NCBI RefSeq assembly: GCF_010501095.1
Contig: NZ_QVMP01000008.1
Span: 171,913 to 235,912, forward strand
Direction of reading: 5' to 3'
Length of the DNA stretch: 64,000 nucleotides
Source: Dysgonomonas sp. 520
GTDB taxonomy: Bacteria > Bacteroidota > Bacteroidia > Bacteroidales > Dysgonomonadaceae
The notes beneath the pieces are model-generated. The model saw only the letters and a program-made list of their open reading frames with translations. It made no database searches and had not been told where the DNA came from. Numbering within the stretch: the first letter of the stretch is position 1; every line of letters starts with the position of its first letter. The translations under genes were made by a program, and so were the position numbers. Below are positions 1 to 8,858 of the stretch, one piece after another.

Positions 1-310
1 TTTCTCCTACCAGGGTGAAAAGTTTCTTTCCCCTGTACTGATTGTTGGTTCCAACATTGATACACAACAATCCTTTCCTAACCCGTCCCGATATGCTCAA
101 TTGTATGGGTAGTCCGGCAAAATGGGAAACAATCTTATCACCATCCCATGCATTAAAACCAAACATTTCCCCCAAGGGGTTCCGAGTATATTGCCACCTT
201 ACAAAGTCGAGAGTGAATTTCTTATTTTTAGGAAAAGTTTCTTTCAGGAACCGAGTTATATCAACTAACGCTTTATCATCTACCTCAATTCTTTTTAGGG
301 AATATTCCAT
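1..310 (-). CDS. GNAT-family acetyltransferase, N-terminal part (cut by window edge)
   Basis: Reading the minus strand from the ATG at 310-308 gives an uninterrupted frame of about 103 codons that runs off the left edge. The protein begins MEYSLKRIEVDDKALVDITR and later reads NPLGEMFGFNAWDGDKIVSHFAGLP and INVGTNNQYRGKKLF in separate stretches. That layout, a strand giving acceptor/context recognition followed by a T-x-x-x-(Y/H)-R-G-(K/Q)-acyl-CoA-binding-like turn, fits GNAT N-acetyltransferases of the kind found near surface-polysaccharide genes. The catalytic core and C-terminus lie outside the window, so substrate cannot be inferred. The assignment rests on pattern recognition of a partial protein. 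Confidence 0.6.
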   Translation of the reverse strand, partial: MEYSLKRIEVDDKALVDITRFLKETFPKNKKFTLDFVRWQYTRNPLGEMFGFNAWDGDKIVSHFAGLPIQLSISGRVRKGLLCINVGTNNQYRGKKLFTLVGE

Positions 311-378
311 ATTTGACTTTAATTCAAAGATAAATATACCTCAAAAATAAGAAGAATTTTTGGTAAATACTTTCTATT

Positions 379-1428
379 TTACTGCGCTTTTTTCAATTCT
401 TCAATTTTTTCTCTTACTTCCTGATCTCCGGGTTCCAGTTCGGCTACTTTCTCAAAGTCTTTGAGGGCAGCAGCTTTGTCGCCGTATACTTCATAAGTCA
501 AGCCTCTGGAGTAGTATGTGCCGGATGGGTTTCCTTTTTCAAGTTCTATCGATTTGGTGAAGTCTGCAATGGCTTCATCTTTTTTGGCAAGGAAGAAATA
601 TAAAGATCCTCTATTGTAGTATGCCGTGGCATTTTCGGGCTTCATCTCTATAAGTTTGTTGTAAGACTTCATTGCATTGTCATAGTCTTCCAATTCTTCA
701 TAAGCACTACCCAAATTGTTGTATGTCATATAGAAATCAGGGTTGAGCTCTGTTACTTTTACGAAATCCGCTACTGCTTCCTTATATTTTTTTTCGTGAT
801 AATAAGCTGTTCCCCTGTTGTAGTACGACTCCCAGTGATCAGGATTGAGTTTCAACGCCTGATTGAAGGCTTCGATAGCCGCTTTGTCGTCTCTGTTATC
901 GGCAGAGGCAACTCCTAAACTAACAAAATAAGAGGACTGAGACTGATCTCTTTCCACAGCTTTTTTGAAAAAATTGGCCGCCGATTCATATCTTTTTTGC
1001 CTGTGATATATAGACCCGATGTTAAAGTATGGCTCTGCCATGTCGGGATTATATTTGATAGCTTGATTAAAATCGCTGATGGCACCGGGAAAGTTGGACG
1101 AAACGAAATAAATTCTGCCTCGGTTATTATACGCTTCGGCATTGGTTGAATCTATTTCAATGATTTTGGTAAAATCGGCAGCTGCTTGTCCCAATTGGTT
1201 TATATTTGTATAGATCAGGCCTCTTTTCATATAGGCCTCTGTGCATGTTTTATCTTTTTTTATTAAGTCGTTCAGCGTTTTTATAGCGCCCTTGGTGTCG
1301 CCTTTACTGTATGCCAGAGAAGCCCTTTCTATCAATGCGTCATTAACACTATTTAAAGTTCTTTCTTGAGAATGACTTGTAAGATTGATACAGAATATTC
1401 CGATTAGGAAGATCAATAATTTCTTCAT
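379..1428 (-). CDS. Secreted TPR-repeat protein
   Basis: This 349-aa protein starts with a short hydrophobic signal peptide (residues about 1-20, ending near SHSQE). The rest is tandem tetratricopeptide repeats of about 34 residues; at least eight are visible from their A-Y-x-N-R-G and A-x-x-D-F-x-K signatures. TPR arrays act as protein-protein scaffolds, and with a signal peptide this one should act in the periplasm or at the envelope. It has no enzymatic motif. It stands alone, with about 400 bp upstream and the GNAT gene on the same strand about 70 bp downstream. Such proteins are common in Bacteroidales and a specific partner cannot be named. Confidence 0.85.
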   Translation of the reverse strand: MKKLLIFLIGIFCINLTSHSQERTLNSVNDALIERASLAYSKGDTKGAIKTLNDLIKKDKTCTEAYMKRGLIYTNINQLGQAAADFTKIIEIDSTNAEAYNNRGRIYFVSSNFPGAISDFNQAIKYNPDMAEPYFNIGSIYHRQKRYESAANFFKKAVERDQSQSSYFVSLGVASADNRDDKAAIEAFNQALKLNPDHWESYYNRGTAYYHEKKYKEAVADFVKVTELNPDFYMTYNNLGSAYEELEDYDNAMKSYNKLIEMKPENATAYYNRGSLYFFLAKKDEAIADFTKSIELEKGNPSGTYYSRGLTYEVYGDKAAALKDFEKVAELEPGDQEVREKIEELKKAQ

Positions 1429-1838
1429 TAGTTTAAAATTTATTACTTTTTGATTTTTTAGTATTCGTATGTCTGAGCAAAAAGTTAAAAATACTTTTAT
1501 GCAAAAATAATAGAAAAAATGTAAAAAAGTGAGATTACATTCAAAATAAATCTACCCTTTCATTTTATTGTTCGAAAGGTAGACTCTAAAAATGTTTTCC
1601 TGAAAAAGATAAACTATTTCTTATTTGAAGAAACCCGTAGTGCATTTAGAAAATAAACGATAACTAGCTGAAAATAATATATATTTGCATTGTCATCCTG
1701 AGTAAAACGAAGGATCTGGATTGAAAACACACAGATTTTTCACTTCGTTCAAAATGACAAAACGGATATAAATCTTATAACAAATGAATTAACATCAAAA
1801 TCTTAAATGCACTACGGGTTTATTAGAAGAATATTATA
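1429..1838. other. Intergenic region holding an inverted-repeat element
   Basis: No credible gene was found in these 410 bases. Positions 1631-1821 hold a nested-palindrome repeat, listed separately. The remainder is AT-rich spacer that should contain the promoter of the TPR gene near 1440-1510. Confidence 0.7.
1631..1821. repeat. Nested-palindrome, MITE-like repeat, copy 1
   Basis: The outer arms are a perfect 18-bp inverted repeat: AAACCCGTAGTGCATTTA at 1631-1648 and its reverse complement at 1804-1821. Inside lies a second imperfect inverted pair at about 1691-1760, with arms beginning TGTCATCCTGAGTAAAACGA and ending TTCGTTCAAAATGACA. The inner core is shared with the element at 9956-10129 although the outer arms differ. 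There is no ORF inside. It lies between two minus-strand genes. It may be a non-autonomous transposon relic, a REP/BIME-like palindrome cluster or a transcript-end structure. Confidence 0.75.
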
Positions 1839-2240
1839 TCAATGATAGTCTTTTATTTTTATTTTCGACAGATCAATCGGGGTTGCAACTATTTCTGAAA
1901 GAGGATTGTGATATTTCATTTTACCCGAAAACTTAATCTCTAAATTGTCTATTCTACATTCTTCGGGCAATTGGCAAGGATACATTTCTATTCTGGTATT
2001 TTCATCCGGATAGTTCGTTTCAATCAAGTACACATCGTCTGAAAGGAATCTTGATTTTACAATTCGTCCGTTCATTTCAACAAAAATATGCTCTGTCTTC
2101 AAATCCGAATAACAATCTGTTGCCGTATAAGTTATCTCAACAAAACCGTCTTTTTCTTCCGGCAACACTTTTTCTTCACACCCCGATAAAGCCACAATAC
2201 ATGCCAGTAGCGACACTATTAGAAATAAATATTTTTTCAT
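1839..2240 (-). CDS. Small lipoprotein of unknown function
   Basis: The likely start is the ATG at 2240 (MKKYLFLIVSLLAC), preceded by AAAGGTG; the frame can be extended eleven codons upstream, but that would bury the signal peptide. The 133-aa product has a lipoprotein signal with lipobox L-S-G-C near residue 21. An acidic stretch follows the cysteine (EEKVLPEEKDG), which in Bacteroidota is compatible with surface export. The rest looks like a small beta-rich domain and I do not recognise the family. It sits alone between the repeat at 1631-1821 and a divergent TonB-domain gene. Confidence 0.65.
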   Translation of the reverse strand: MKKYLFLIVSLLACIVALSGCEEKVLPEEKDGFVEITYTATDCYSDLKTEHIFVEMNGRIVKSRFLSDDVYLIETNYPDENTRIEMYPCQLPEECRIDNLEIKFSGKMKYHNPLSEIVATPIDLSKIKIKDYH

Positions 2241-2434
2241 CACCTTTTTTGTGTAGTTGTAAGTTCTACACAAAGTTATGATATTTTGTTTATTTTCAAT
2301 TGTATCGAATCAATTTTATTCTTGTTGATGTAAGAAAGTGCACCTTTTTCGTTTGGATTAAAATAAAGGAAACTATTGAAAGACATCACTATTTTTATTA
2401 ATTTTGAAGTCCAAAACAATTTTTCACCCAATAT

Positions 2435-2890
2435 ATGAAAATCCGGATCAAATATATGTCGAAAATATTAGGCATACTATTTGTAATGGGGTTATTGACT
2501 ATACAATTGGTTAATGGACAGAATATTGTAAAAGAGTCAATAACAAGCGATTCTGTATTGTCAGACACAAGCAAGGTTTATCTTGCAGTTGAACAAATGC
2601 CCGAATATCCCGGAGGGTTTGTAGAGATGATGAAATATATCTCCCAAAATCTAAAATATCCCGCCATTGATATTGAAGATGGCATAGAAAGCCACTTTAT
2701 TGTCAATTTCGTTGTGAATGAAGATGGTACCATAAGTGACATAGATGTCACCAAACCTATAAACAGAAAATTGAAGGAGAATTGCACAGAGCTGATTAAG
2801 GCTATGCCAAAATGGACTCAGGGAAAACAGAACGGACAAAAAGTGAAAGTCCGCTACACATTACCAATAAACATACATTTGAAAAAGTAA
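2435..2890 (+). CDS. Secreted TonB C-terminal-domain protein without membrane anchor
   Basis: The 151-aa product has an N-terminal signal peptide (cleavage near VNGQ; the start could be the ATG at 2435 or the in-frame ATG at 2456). A TonB_C-type domain follows, with VEQMPEYPGG near residue 52, K-Y-P-A, and a terminal V-R-Y-T-L-P-I. The energy transducer at 44968-45831 has a clearly similar C-terminus (VEQMPDYPGG, VQFTLPIKYKLNK). Unlike that protein, this one lacks the proline-rich spacer, so if the signal is cleaved it is a soluble periplasmic TonB-like domain. It precedes mfd by 36 bp. Confidence 0.75.
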   Translation: MKIRIKYMSKILGILFVMGLLTIQLVNGQNIVKESITSDSVLSDTSKVYLAVEQMPEYPGGFVEMMKYISQNLKYPAIDIEDGIESHFIVNFVVNEDGTISDIDVTKPINRKLKENCTELIKAMPKWTQGKQNGQKVKVRYTLPINIHLKK

Positions 2891-2926
2891 TGGAGATTGC
2901 TCCAAATAAAATAACAACTACGTAAG

Positions 2927-5900
2927 GTGGAAATAAATAAATTACAAAAAATATTCGATGCACATCCCAATATCTCGGCAAGTGTATCAACGATAAAAAA
3001 ACATAAAAATACTCAGATAAAAGGTCTGCTAGGCTCTTCACAAGCCATGTATGCGGCATCTGTATTCGACAGGATAGACAGTTGCTTTCTGTACGTCTTG
3101 GAAGATGCCGAAAGCGCAGGGTATTTTTATCACGATCTGGTTCAGATATTGGGTGGCGACAAGGTTTTATTCTTCCCGTCGGCATATAAGAGAGCGATAA
3201 AATACGGGCAAATTGATGCGGCTAACGAGATTCTCAGAACTGAGGTTTTGAGCGAACTGCAAACAGAAGAGCATCACAGAATAATTGTTTCATATCCGGA
3301 GGCTCTGGCAGAAAGGGTTATATCGAAAGAAACACTGAAAGACAATACCTTACGCATAAGCGTAGGTGAACAGGTTGATACACAGTTCATATCGGAAGTC
3401 TTGGATTCTTACGGATTCGAATACACCGATTATGTGTACGAACCGGGGCAATATGCCATTCGGGGAAGTATTATTGATGTGTTTTCGTTCTCTAATGAAT
3501 TTCCGTACCGTATCGACTTTTTTGGCGATGAAGTGGAAACTATCCGGACTTTCGATGTGGAAAGCCAATTGTCGAAAGAAAAATTGAATTTCGTTCAGAT
3601 TGTTCCCGAAATGAGAAAATCGGGCTTGCAAAAAGAATCGTTTCTCAACTTATTGCCCAAAAACTCAATCATCGGATACAAAGATTATTCATGGATACAA
3701 GGCAGATTAAATTTTATTTATCACGACGATCCTTTGCTCGATAACCCCGAATATGTATCGGATATAAAAAGTGAACTTATTTCGGAAGCCGAATTTACTC
3801 AAAAAGCAGACGATTTTAAACATATTGTTCTGGGTAATAGCGTCAATCTGCCCGATGCAAGCATTGATTTTCAGACCAGATTGCAGCCGCTATTTCATAA
3901 AAATTTTGATCTGGTGAGCGAATCTTTCCACAATTTTCTGGACAATGGCTATCAGATATATATTCTCAGCGACAGCGAAAAACAGAACAACCGCCTGAAA
4001 GCAATATTTGAAGACAAAGGCGATGATATTCAATTTACACCCGTCAACAGGACGTTGCACGAAGGATTTTCGGACGATACTCTCAAAATTTGCTGTTTTA
4101 CGGATCATCAGATTTTCGACCGTTTTCATAAGTATAACCTGAAATCGGAAAAAGCCCGTTCGGGTAAAATCGCTCTTTCGCTGAAAGAGATAAAGCAGTT
4201 TCAGATAGGCGATTACATTGTCCACATAGATCATGGGGTTGGCAGATTCGGCGGATTGGTTCGTTCCGACATTAACGGAAAAATGCAGGAACTGATCAAA
4301 TTGACATACCTGAACAATGACACTATTTTCGTGTCGATTCATTCGTTGCATAAGATTTCGAAATACAGGGGAAAGGATGGCGAGCCACCTCGTGTGAACA
4401 AGCTGGGAACGGGAGCTTGGGAAAGAATGAAGGAAAAAACAAAATCGAGAGTAAAGGATATTGCCCGCGATTTGATTCTTCTCTACTCGAAGAGGAAACA
4501 GGAGAAAGGATTTAGTTTTTCGCCCGATTCTTTTATGCAAAACGAACTGGAGGCTTCTTTCATATACGAAGATACCCCCGACCAATTGAAGGCAACACAG
4601 GATGTGAAAGCCGATATGGAAAACGAAAAACCTATGGATAGGTTGGTTTGCGGAGACGTTGGTTTCGGTAAAACGGAAGTTGCCATACGTGCTGCATTTA
4701 AAGCAGTGGCTGATAATAAACAGGTGGCAGTGCTTGTTCCTACAACCGTTTTGGCCTCGCAGCATTATCATACGTTCAAAGACAGGCTTAAGGATTTTCC
4801 TTGCCGTGTCGATTATATCAGCAGGGCAAGAACAACAGGGCAGATTAAGCAAATATTAAACGACCTGAAAGAAGGTAAGATAGATATTCTGATAGGAACT
4901 CACAGGCTTGTGAGCAAGGATGTACAGTTTAAAGACTTGGGCTTGCTAATCATTGATGAAGAGCAGAAATTTGGGGTTGCTGTGAAGGAAAAATTGAAAC
5001 AAATGAGAGTCAACGTAGATACGCTGACCATGACAGCTACGCCAATTCCCCGCACATTGCAGTTTTCGCTGATGGGAGCACGCGACTTGTCGTCTATAAC
5101 GACTCCTCCCCCCAATCGTTATCCGATTCAGACAGAGCTACATACATTCGACAGCGAAATCATAAAAGAAGCTATAAATTTCGAAATGAGCCGCAACGGG
5201 CAGGTCTTTTTCATTAACAACAGGATAAATAACCTTCCGGAACTGGTAGGCATGATAGAAAAAGAAGTTCCTGACGCCAGAGTAGCCGTTGGCCACGGAC
5301 AAATGGATCCTAAAAAATTGGAGGAAATTGTAACCGATTTTGTTGATTACGAGTACGATGTATTAATTGCCACATCCATTATCGAATCGGGGATCGATAT
5401 TCCTAATGCAAACACGATAATTATAAATAATGCACATCATTTCGGATTGAGCGACCTACATCAACTCAGGGGGCGTGTAGGACGGAGCAACCGCAAGGCA
5501 TTTTGCTACTTGTTGTCGCCTCCGCTTCATTCTATAAACCCCGAATCGAGGCGTAAACTGCAAGCCATCGAAAATTTTTCGGAACTTGGTAGCGGTATAA
5601 ACATAGCCATGCAAGACCTTGATATTCGTGGTGCAGGAAATATGTTAGGTGCAGAGCAAAGCGGCTTTATTGCTGATTTAGGCTACGAAACTTATCAAAA
5701 AATTCTGAACGAGGCCGTCAATGAGCTTAAAAATGAGGAATTTGCAGACCTGTACAGGGATACTCAGAACAACAATAAATTTGAAGGTGACGATTTTGTG
5801 CAGGATGTAACAGTGGAGAGCGATATGGAGCTGTTGTTTCCGGCAACTTACATTCCCAACGACTCGGAAAGAATTACTATCTACCGCGAATTGGACAACA

Positions 5901-6256
5901 TTCAGGATGAATCCGATTTGCATACTTTTGTCATTCAGCTTGAAGACCGATTCGGGAAAATACCTAAAGAAGGGCAAGAGTTGATAAGGATCGTGAAACT
6001 TCGCCGATTGGCAAAATCCCTTGGTATGGAGAAAGTTGTCTTGAAAAACGGAGTAATGAACCTGTTTCTTGTGCCCGACCCGGATTCTCCTTATTATCAA
6101 TCAAATTCTTTCGACAAGCTGCTCACTTACATACAGAGGTTTCCCCGAAATTGTGAATTGAAAGATAAAGACGGAAAGCGTTCTATACGAATCAAGCATA
6201 TTCCGAATGTTGAAACTGCCTGCTATATATTGGAAGAAATTAAAAACATAGCGTAA
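2927..6256 (+). CDS. mfd: Transcription-repair coupling factor Mfd
   Basis: This 1109-aa protein removes RNA polymerase stalled at DNA lesions and recruits UvrA for nucleotide excision repair. An N-terminal UvrB-homology region is followed by the RNA-polymerase interaction domain (around IGDYIVHIDHGVGRFGG, near residue 430). The RecG-like SF2 translocase comes next, with Walker A GDVGFGKTE near residue 575 and the DEEQ box in LLIIDEEQKFGV near 680. The TRCF C-terminal domain is present, and length is typical. The start is GTG at 2927; the nearby ATG at 2889 is closed by a stop after eleven codons, and the downstream sequence MEINKLQKIFDAHPNI matches the family's N-terminus. Confidence 0.97.
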   Translation: MEINKLQKIFDAHPNISASVSTIKKHKNTQIKGLLGSSQAMYAASVFDRIDSCFLYVLEDAESAGYFYHDLVQILGGDKVLFFPSAYKRAIKYGQIDAANEILRTEVLSELQTEEHHRIIVSYPEALAERVISKETLKDNTLRISVGEQVDTQFISEVLDSYGFEYTDYVYEPGQYAIRGSIIDVFSFSNEFPYRIDFFGDEVETIRTFDVESQLSKEKLNFVQIVPEMRKSGLQKESFLNLLPKNSIIGYKDYSWIQGRLNFIYHDDPLLDNPEYVSDIKSELISEAEFTQKADDFKHIVLGNSVNLPDASIDFQTRLQPLFHKNFDLVSESFHNFLDNGYQIYILSDSEKQNNRLKAIFEDKGDDIQFTPVNRTLHEGFSDDTLKICCFTDHQIFDRFHKYNLKSEKARSGKIALSLKEIKQFQIGDYIVHIDHGVGRFGGLVRSDINGKMQELIKLTYLNNDTIFVSIHSLHKISKYRGKDGEPPRVNKLGTGAWERMKEKTKSRVKDIARDLILLYSKRKQEKGFSFSPDSFMQNELEASFIYEDTPDQLKATQDVKADMENEKPMDRLVCGDVGFGKTEVAIRAAFKAVADNKQVAVLVPTTVLASQHYHTFKDRLKDFPCRVDYISRARTTGQIKQILNDLKEGKIDILIGTHRLVSKDVQFKDLGLLIIDEEQKFGVAVKEKLKQMRVNVDTLTMTATPIPRTLQFSLMGARDLSSITTPPPNRYPIQTELHTFDSEIIKEAINFEMSRNGQVFFINNRINNLPELVGMIEKEVPDARVAVGHGQMDPKKLEEIVTDFVDYEYDVLIATSIIESGIDIPNANTIIINNAHHFGLSDLHQLRGRVGRSNRKAFCYLLSPPLHSINPESRRKLQAIENFSELGSGINIAMQDLDIRGAGNMLGAEQSGFIADLGYETYQKILNEAVNELKNEEFADLYRDTQNNNKFEGDDFVQDVTVESDMELLFPATYIPNDSERITIYRELDNIQDESDLHTFVIQLEDRFGKIPKEGQELIRIVKLRRLAKSLGMEKVVLKNGVMNLFLVPDPDSPYYQSNSFDKLLTYIQRFPRNCELKDKDGKRSIRIKHIPNVETACYILEEIKNIA

Positions 6257-6440
6257 CATAGCTTGCATAACCATTTTGTTATCCTTCCGTATGGATTTTA
6301 TGATGATCAAATTAAGATTAGCATTAAAATCTTAGATGCACAGCATTCGAAACAAACAACTCACAATCAACCACATATGACTTTATTGTGAAAATTTGAC
6401 CTTTTACCTAATTAAGATTTGAATTATTATTTTACCTTTG
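6257..6440. other. Spacer between mfd and the riboswitch
   Basis: There is no gene here. Positions 6316-6341 match 22 of 26 bases at the inner right arm of the repeat at 1631-1821. A TACCTTTG sequence at 6433-6440 fits the Bacteroidota -7 consensus TAnnTTTG and probably starts the riboswitch transcript; no well-spaced -33 TTTG was identified. Confidence 0.5.
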
Positions 6441-6705
6441 CGACAGCTTTGTTCCTACATTTATAGGATTGAAAGGGAATCAGGTGAAAATCCTGAACAG
6501 ACCCGCTGCTGTAAGCTCTTTTCGGTTAGAAGTTAACAATTATCAGTTAACAATAACGTGAAAAAGTCTTTGAACAAAATTAAAAACCACTGACGGACAG
6601 TCGTCAGTTATCAGAATCGACTCTTTTGTTGACTGTTAGCTGCTCACTTTTAACTGAATGTTGGGAAGGATATTCGAAGATGGAGTAAGTCAGAAGACCT
6701 GCAAA
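6441..6705 (+). promoter_or_regulatory. Cobalamin riboswitch
   Basis: The aptamer core is recognisable: GGTGAAAATCC from 6483, continuing to CCCGCTGCTGTAAG near 6515, and the B12 box AAGTCAGAAGACCTGCA at 6687-6703. It lies directly upstream of a TonB-dependent receptor and a BtuG-like lipoprotein, the expected targets. About 140 nt between the core and the B12 box form a long variable extension with small hairpins (ACTGAC/GTCAGT) and a repeated AGTTAACAAT, so the aptamer is larger than most. Adenosylcobalamin or another cobalamin should bind and lower expression. Confidence 0.92.
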
Positions 6706-6723
6706 GTTTTAGTTTTTAAACGC

Positions 6724-6855
6724 TTTCGAGGAATAAAGCTGAAAACTGTTTTGAACACCAGGTCCGAAAAGACTATCTCTTCAAACGGCTATCAATTTGG
6801 TCATCCAAATTTCTTTGTCCTCGATACATATAATGAGACTTTCAAATTTCGAGGA
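6724..6855 (+). promoter_or_regulatory. Candidate riboswitch expression platform (mutually exclusive helices)
   Basis: TCCTCGA at 6818-6824 can pair with TCGAGGA at 6726-6732 or with a second copy at 6849-6855. The second copy abuts and includes the first base of the btuB start codon. Only one pairing can form at a time, so the downstream pairing would close the ribosome-binding region and the upstream pairing would free it. A small ATTTGG/CCAAAT hairpin lies between at 6795-6810. The pairing is visible in the sequence; the switching role is inference. Confidence 0.55.
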
Positions 6856-8849
6856 TGGGTTTATTTTACAGAATTATTTCATTATCAATAGTATTGTTGG
6901 CAGGAACGGTTTTTGCCCAACAGAATGACTCAATCTCTATAAAACAGGATATTGATAATGTAGAGATAGTAACTTCTGCCAAGCCAAATTCAATTAAAGC
7001 CGTATCTCCTCTGCAAGTATTGACTATCGAGACAATAGAAAAGATAGGGATTGTTTCCGTATCGGATGCCGTGCGGCATTTTACGGGAGTAATGGTTAGG
7101 GATTATGGCGGAATCGGAGGACTGAAAACTGTATCGCTGCGAGGTTTCGGCGCTCAACATACAGCCGTTTCGTATGATGGCATAACCTTAAACGATGCTC
7201 AGGCGGGGATGATAGATATAGGCCGCTTTTCGCTTGACAATGTGTCTATGTTGACCCTCACGCACGGACAATCTGACAACATTTTCCAACCGGCTCGCAA
7301 CTTCTCTTCTATTGGAGTATTGAATATAGAAACAAGGAAACCGCTTTTTTCGAATCGCCGATATGAGGGAAAAGTGCGTTTAGGTACGGGTTCTTTCGGA
7401 TTATTCACTTCATCGCTAGACTTCTCATACAAGCTAAACAATAAGTTTGCACTGGATGTGAATGGCGGGTGGCAACGTGCCGACGGAAAATATCCGTATG
7501 AAATGTCAAATATTATTCAAGTGGTTGAGGGAAAACGTATAAATAGCGACGTTGATATACTCAGAACGGAAGTTAACCTGTATGGCAACCTCTCCGACTC
7601 GGAAAAATTGCAGGTGAAAACATATTTCTACAACTCGGATATGGGAGTGCCGGGAGCTGTGATCCTTCGCAATCCGTATTCGGCTTCACGATTAAACAAT
7701 CGGAATTTTTTCACGCAAATACAGTATTGCAAATCTTTTACGGATAAATTCTCATATAAACCATCCGTAAAGTATAACTATGATTATGCGAAATATACAG
7801 ATGACCAATCGTATGGTAAAACCAAAGATGAATTTATACAGAACGAGCTTTATGTATCCAATGCTTTCTTATATCAGTTAAGCAAATCTTTTTCAATATC
7901 ACTGGCTGAAGACTTGGCGTATTCGGAAATGCAAAATGATTCTATAAAGAACAACATACTGAAAAACCCGAAACGAAAAACAAGCCTTACATCAATTGCG
8001 TCGAAATTCGAAAACGAAAGATTGACTGTAACAGGAAGCCTCTTTGCCACATATTCGCAAGACAAGGTAGTGGCATCTCAAAAAAGTACCTATAAAAGAA
8101 TCACGCCATCGTTGGCAATGTCTTATGCCATACTAAAAGGTAACAAATTGAGATTCAGAATATCATACAAAGATATATTCCGCATACCCTCTATGACGGA
8201 GGCTTACTGCAAGCAAGCCGGGCAACCGTTGAAACCCGAAAAAGCAAGGCAATTGAATACCGGACTTGTGCTTTCTACAAGATTATCCGAAACTCTCGAT
8301 TATTTAAGCGTAAATGTGGATGCCTATTGGGCCAACGTGAGGGATAAAATAATTATAATACCTAACGGAGTCTTGTCCAGCACTTCGAACAAAGGAAAGG
8401 TGCGTATGTCGGGTTTTGATACAAATATCAATCTGAATATCAATCTGTCGGAAGACATGAGGATATTGATTAATGGCGGTTACAGTTTCCTTGAAGCTAT
8501 TGATATAACAGGTTCGGCAAGTACAAATAAAAGTTACAAAGACCAGATTCCATACACTCCAAAACATTCGGGTTCGGCTTCTTTAAGTTTCGATAATCCG
8601 TGGGTTAATTTTTCATATAGTTTGTTGGCATCCGGGAAATGCTATGCTAAGAATCAAAACCTGAAAGAAAATAGAGTGGATGGCTACACAGACCATAGTA
8701 TCAGTTTGGCTAAAGAGTTGAAACTACGGTCGAACAAGGTTTCCATTCAGTTCTCTTTATTGAATATTTTAAACAAAAACTATCAGATAATTAAATCCTA
8801 TCCTATGCCGGGACGCTCATTCAGAGTAACGGCAGGGATTAACTTTTAA
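6855..8849 (+). CDS. btuB: TonB-dependent outer-membrane cobalamin receptor (BtuB-like)
   Basis: The 664-aa product has a signal peptide (to about residue 21, VFAQ) and a plug domain with V-L-T-I-E, SDAVRHFTGVMVRDYGG and LRGFGAQHTAVSYDG (residues about 50-130). A beta-barrel follows, ending in the aromatic terminus FRVTAGINF, typical of outer-membrane barrels. It has no N-terminal carboxypeptidase-like extension, which separates it from SusC-type receptors. Position directly behind a cobalamin riboswitch and 9 bp before a BtuG-like lipoprotein indicates vitamin B12 or cobamide import powered by TonB. Confidence 0.88.
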   Translation: MGLFYRIISLSIVLLAGTVFAQQNDSISIKQDIDNVEIVTSAKPNSIKAVSPLQVLTIETIEKIGIVSVSDAVRHFTGVMVRDYGGIGGLKTVSLRGFGAQHTAVSYDGITLNDAQAGMIDIGRFSLDNVSMLTLTHGQSDNIFQPARNFSSIGVLNIETRKPLFSNRRYEGKVRLGTGSFGLFTSSLDFSYKLNNKFALDVNGGWQRADGKYPYEMSNIIQVVEGKRINSDVDILRTEVNLYGNLSDSEKLQVKTYFYNSDMGVPGAVILRNPYSASRLNNRNFFTQIQYCKSFTDKFSYKPSVKYNYDYAKYTDDQSYGKTKDEFIQNELYVSNAFLYQLSKSFSISLAEDLAYSEMQNDSIKNNILKNPKRKTSLTSIASKFENERLTVTGSLFATYSQDKVVASQKSTYKRITPSLAMSYAILKGNKLRFRISYKDIFRIPSMTEAYCKQAGQPLKPEKARQLNTGLVLSTRLSETLDYLSVNVDAYWANVRDKIIIIPNGVLSSTSNKGKVRMSGFDTNINLNINLSEDMRILINGGYSFLEAIDITGSASTNKSYKDQIPYTPKHSGSASLSFDNPWVNFSYSLLASGKCYAKNQNLKENRVDGYTDHSISLAKELKLRSNKVSIQFSLLNILNKNYQIIKSYPMPGRSFRVTAGINF

Positions 8850-8858
8850 ATTGAAATT

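Noticed and set aside
3890..4852. Long minus-strand open frame (320 codons) inside mfd
   Set aside because: It is antisense to conserved Mfd motifs and has the composition of a shadow frame.
6658..6891. Open frame overlapping the riboswitch and the start of btuB
   Set aside because: It lies across the B12 box and structured leader; the encoded peptide has no family features and btuB uses another frame.
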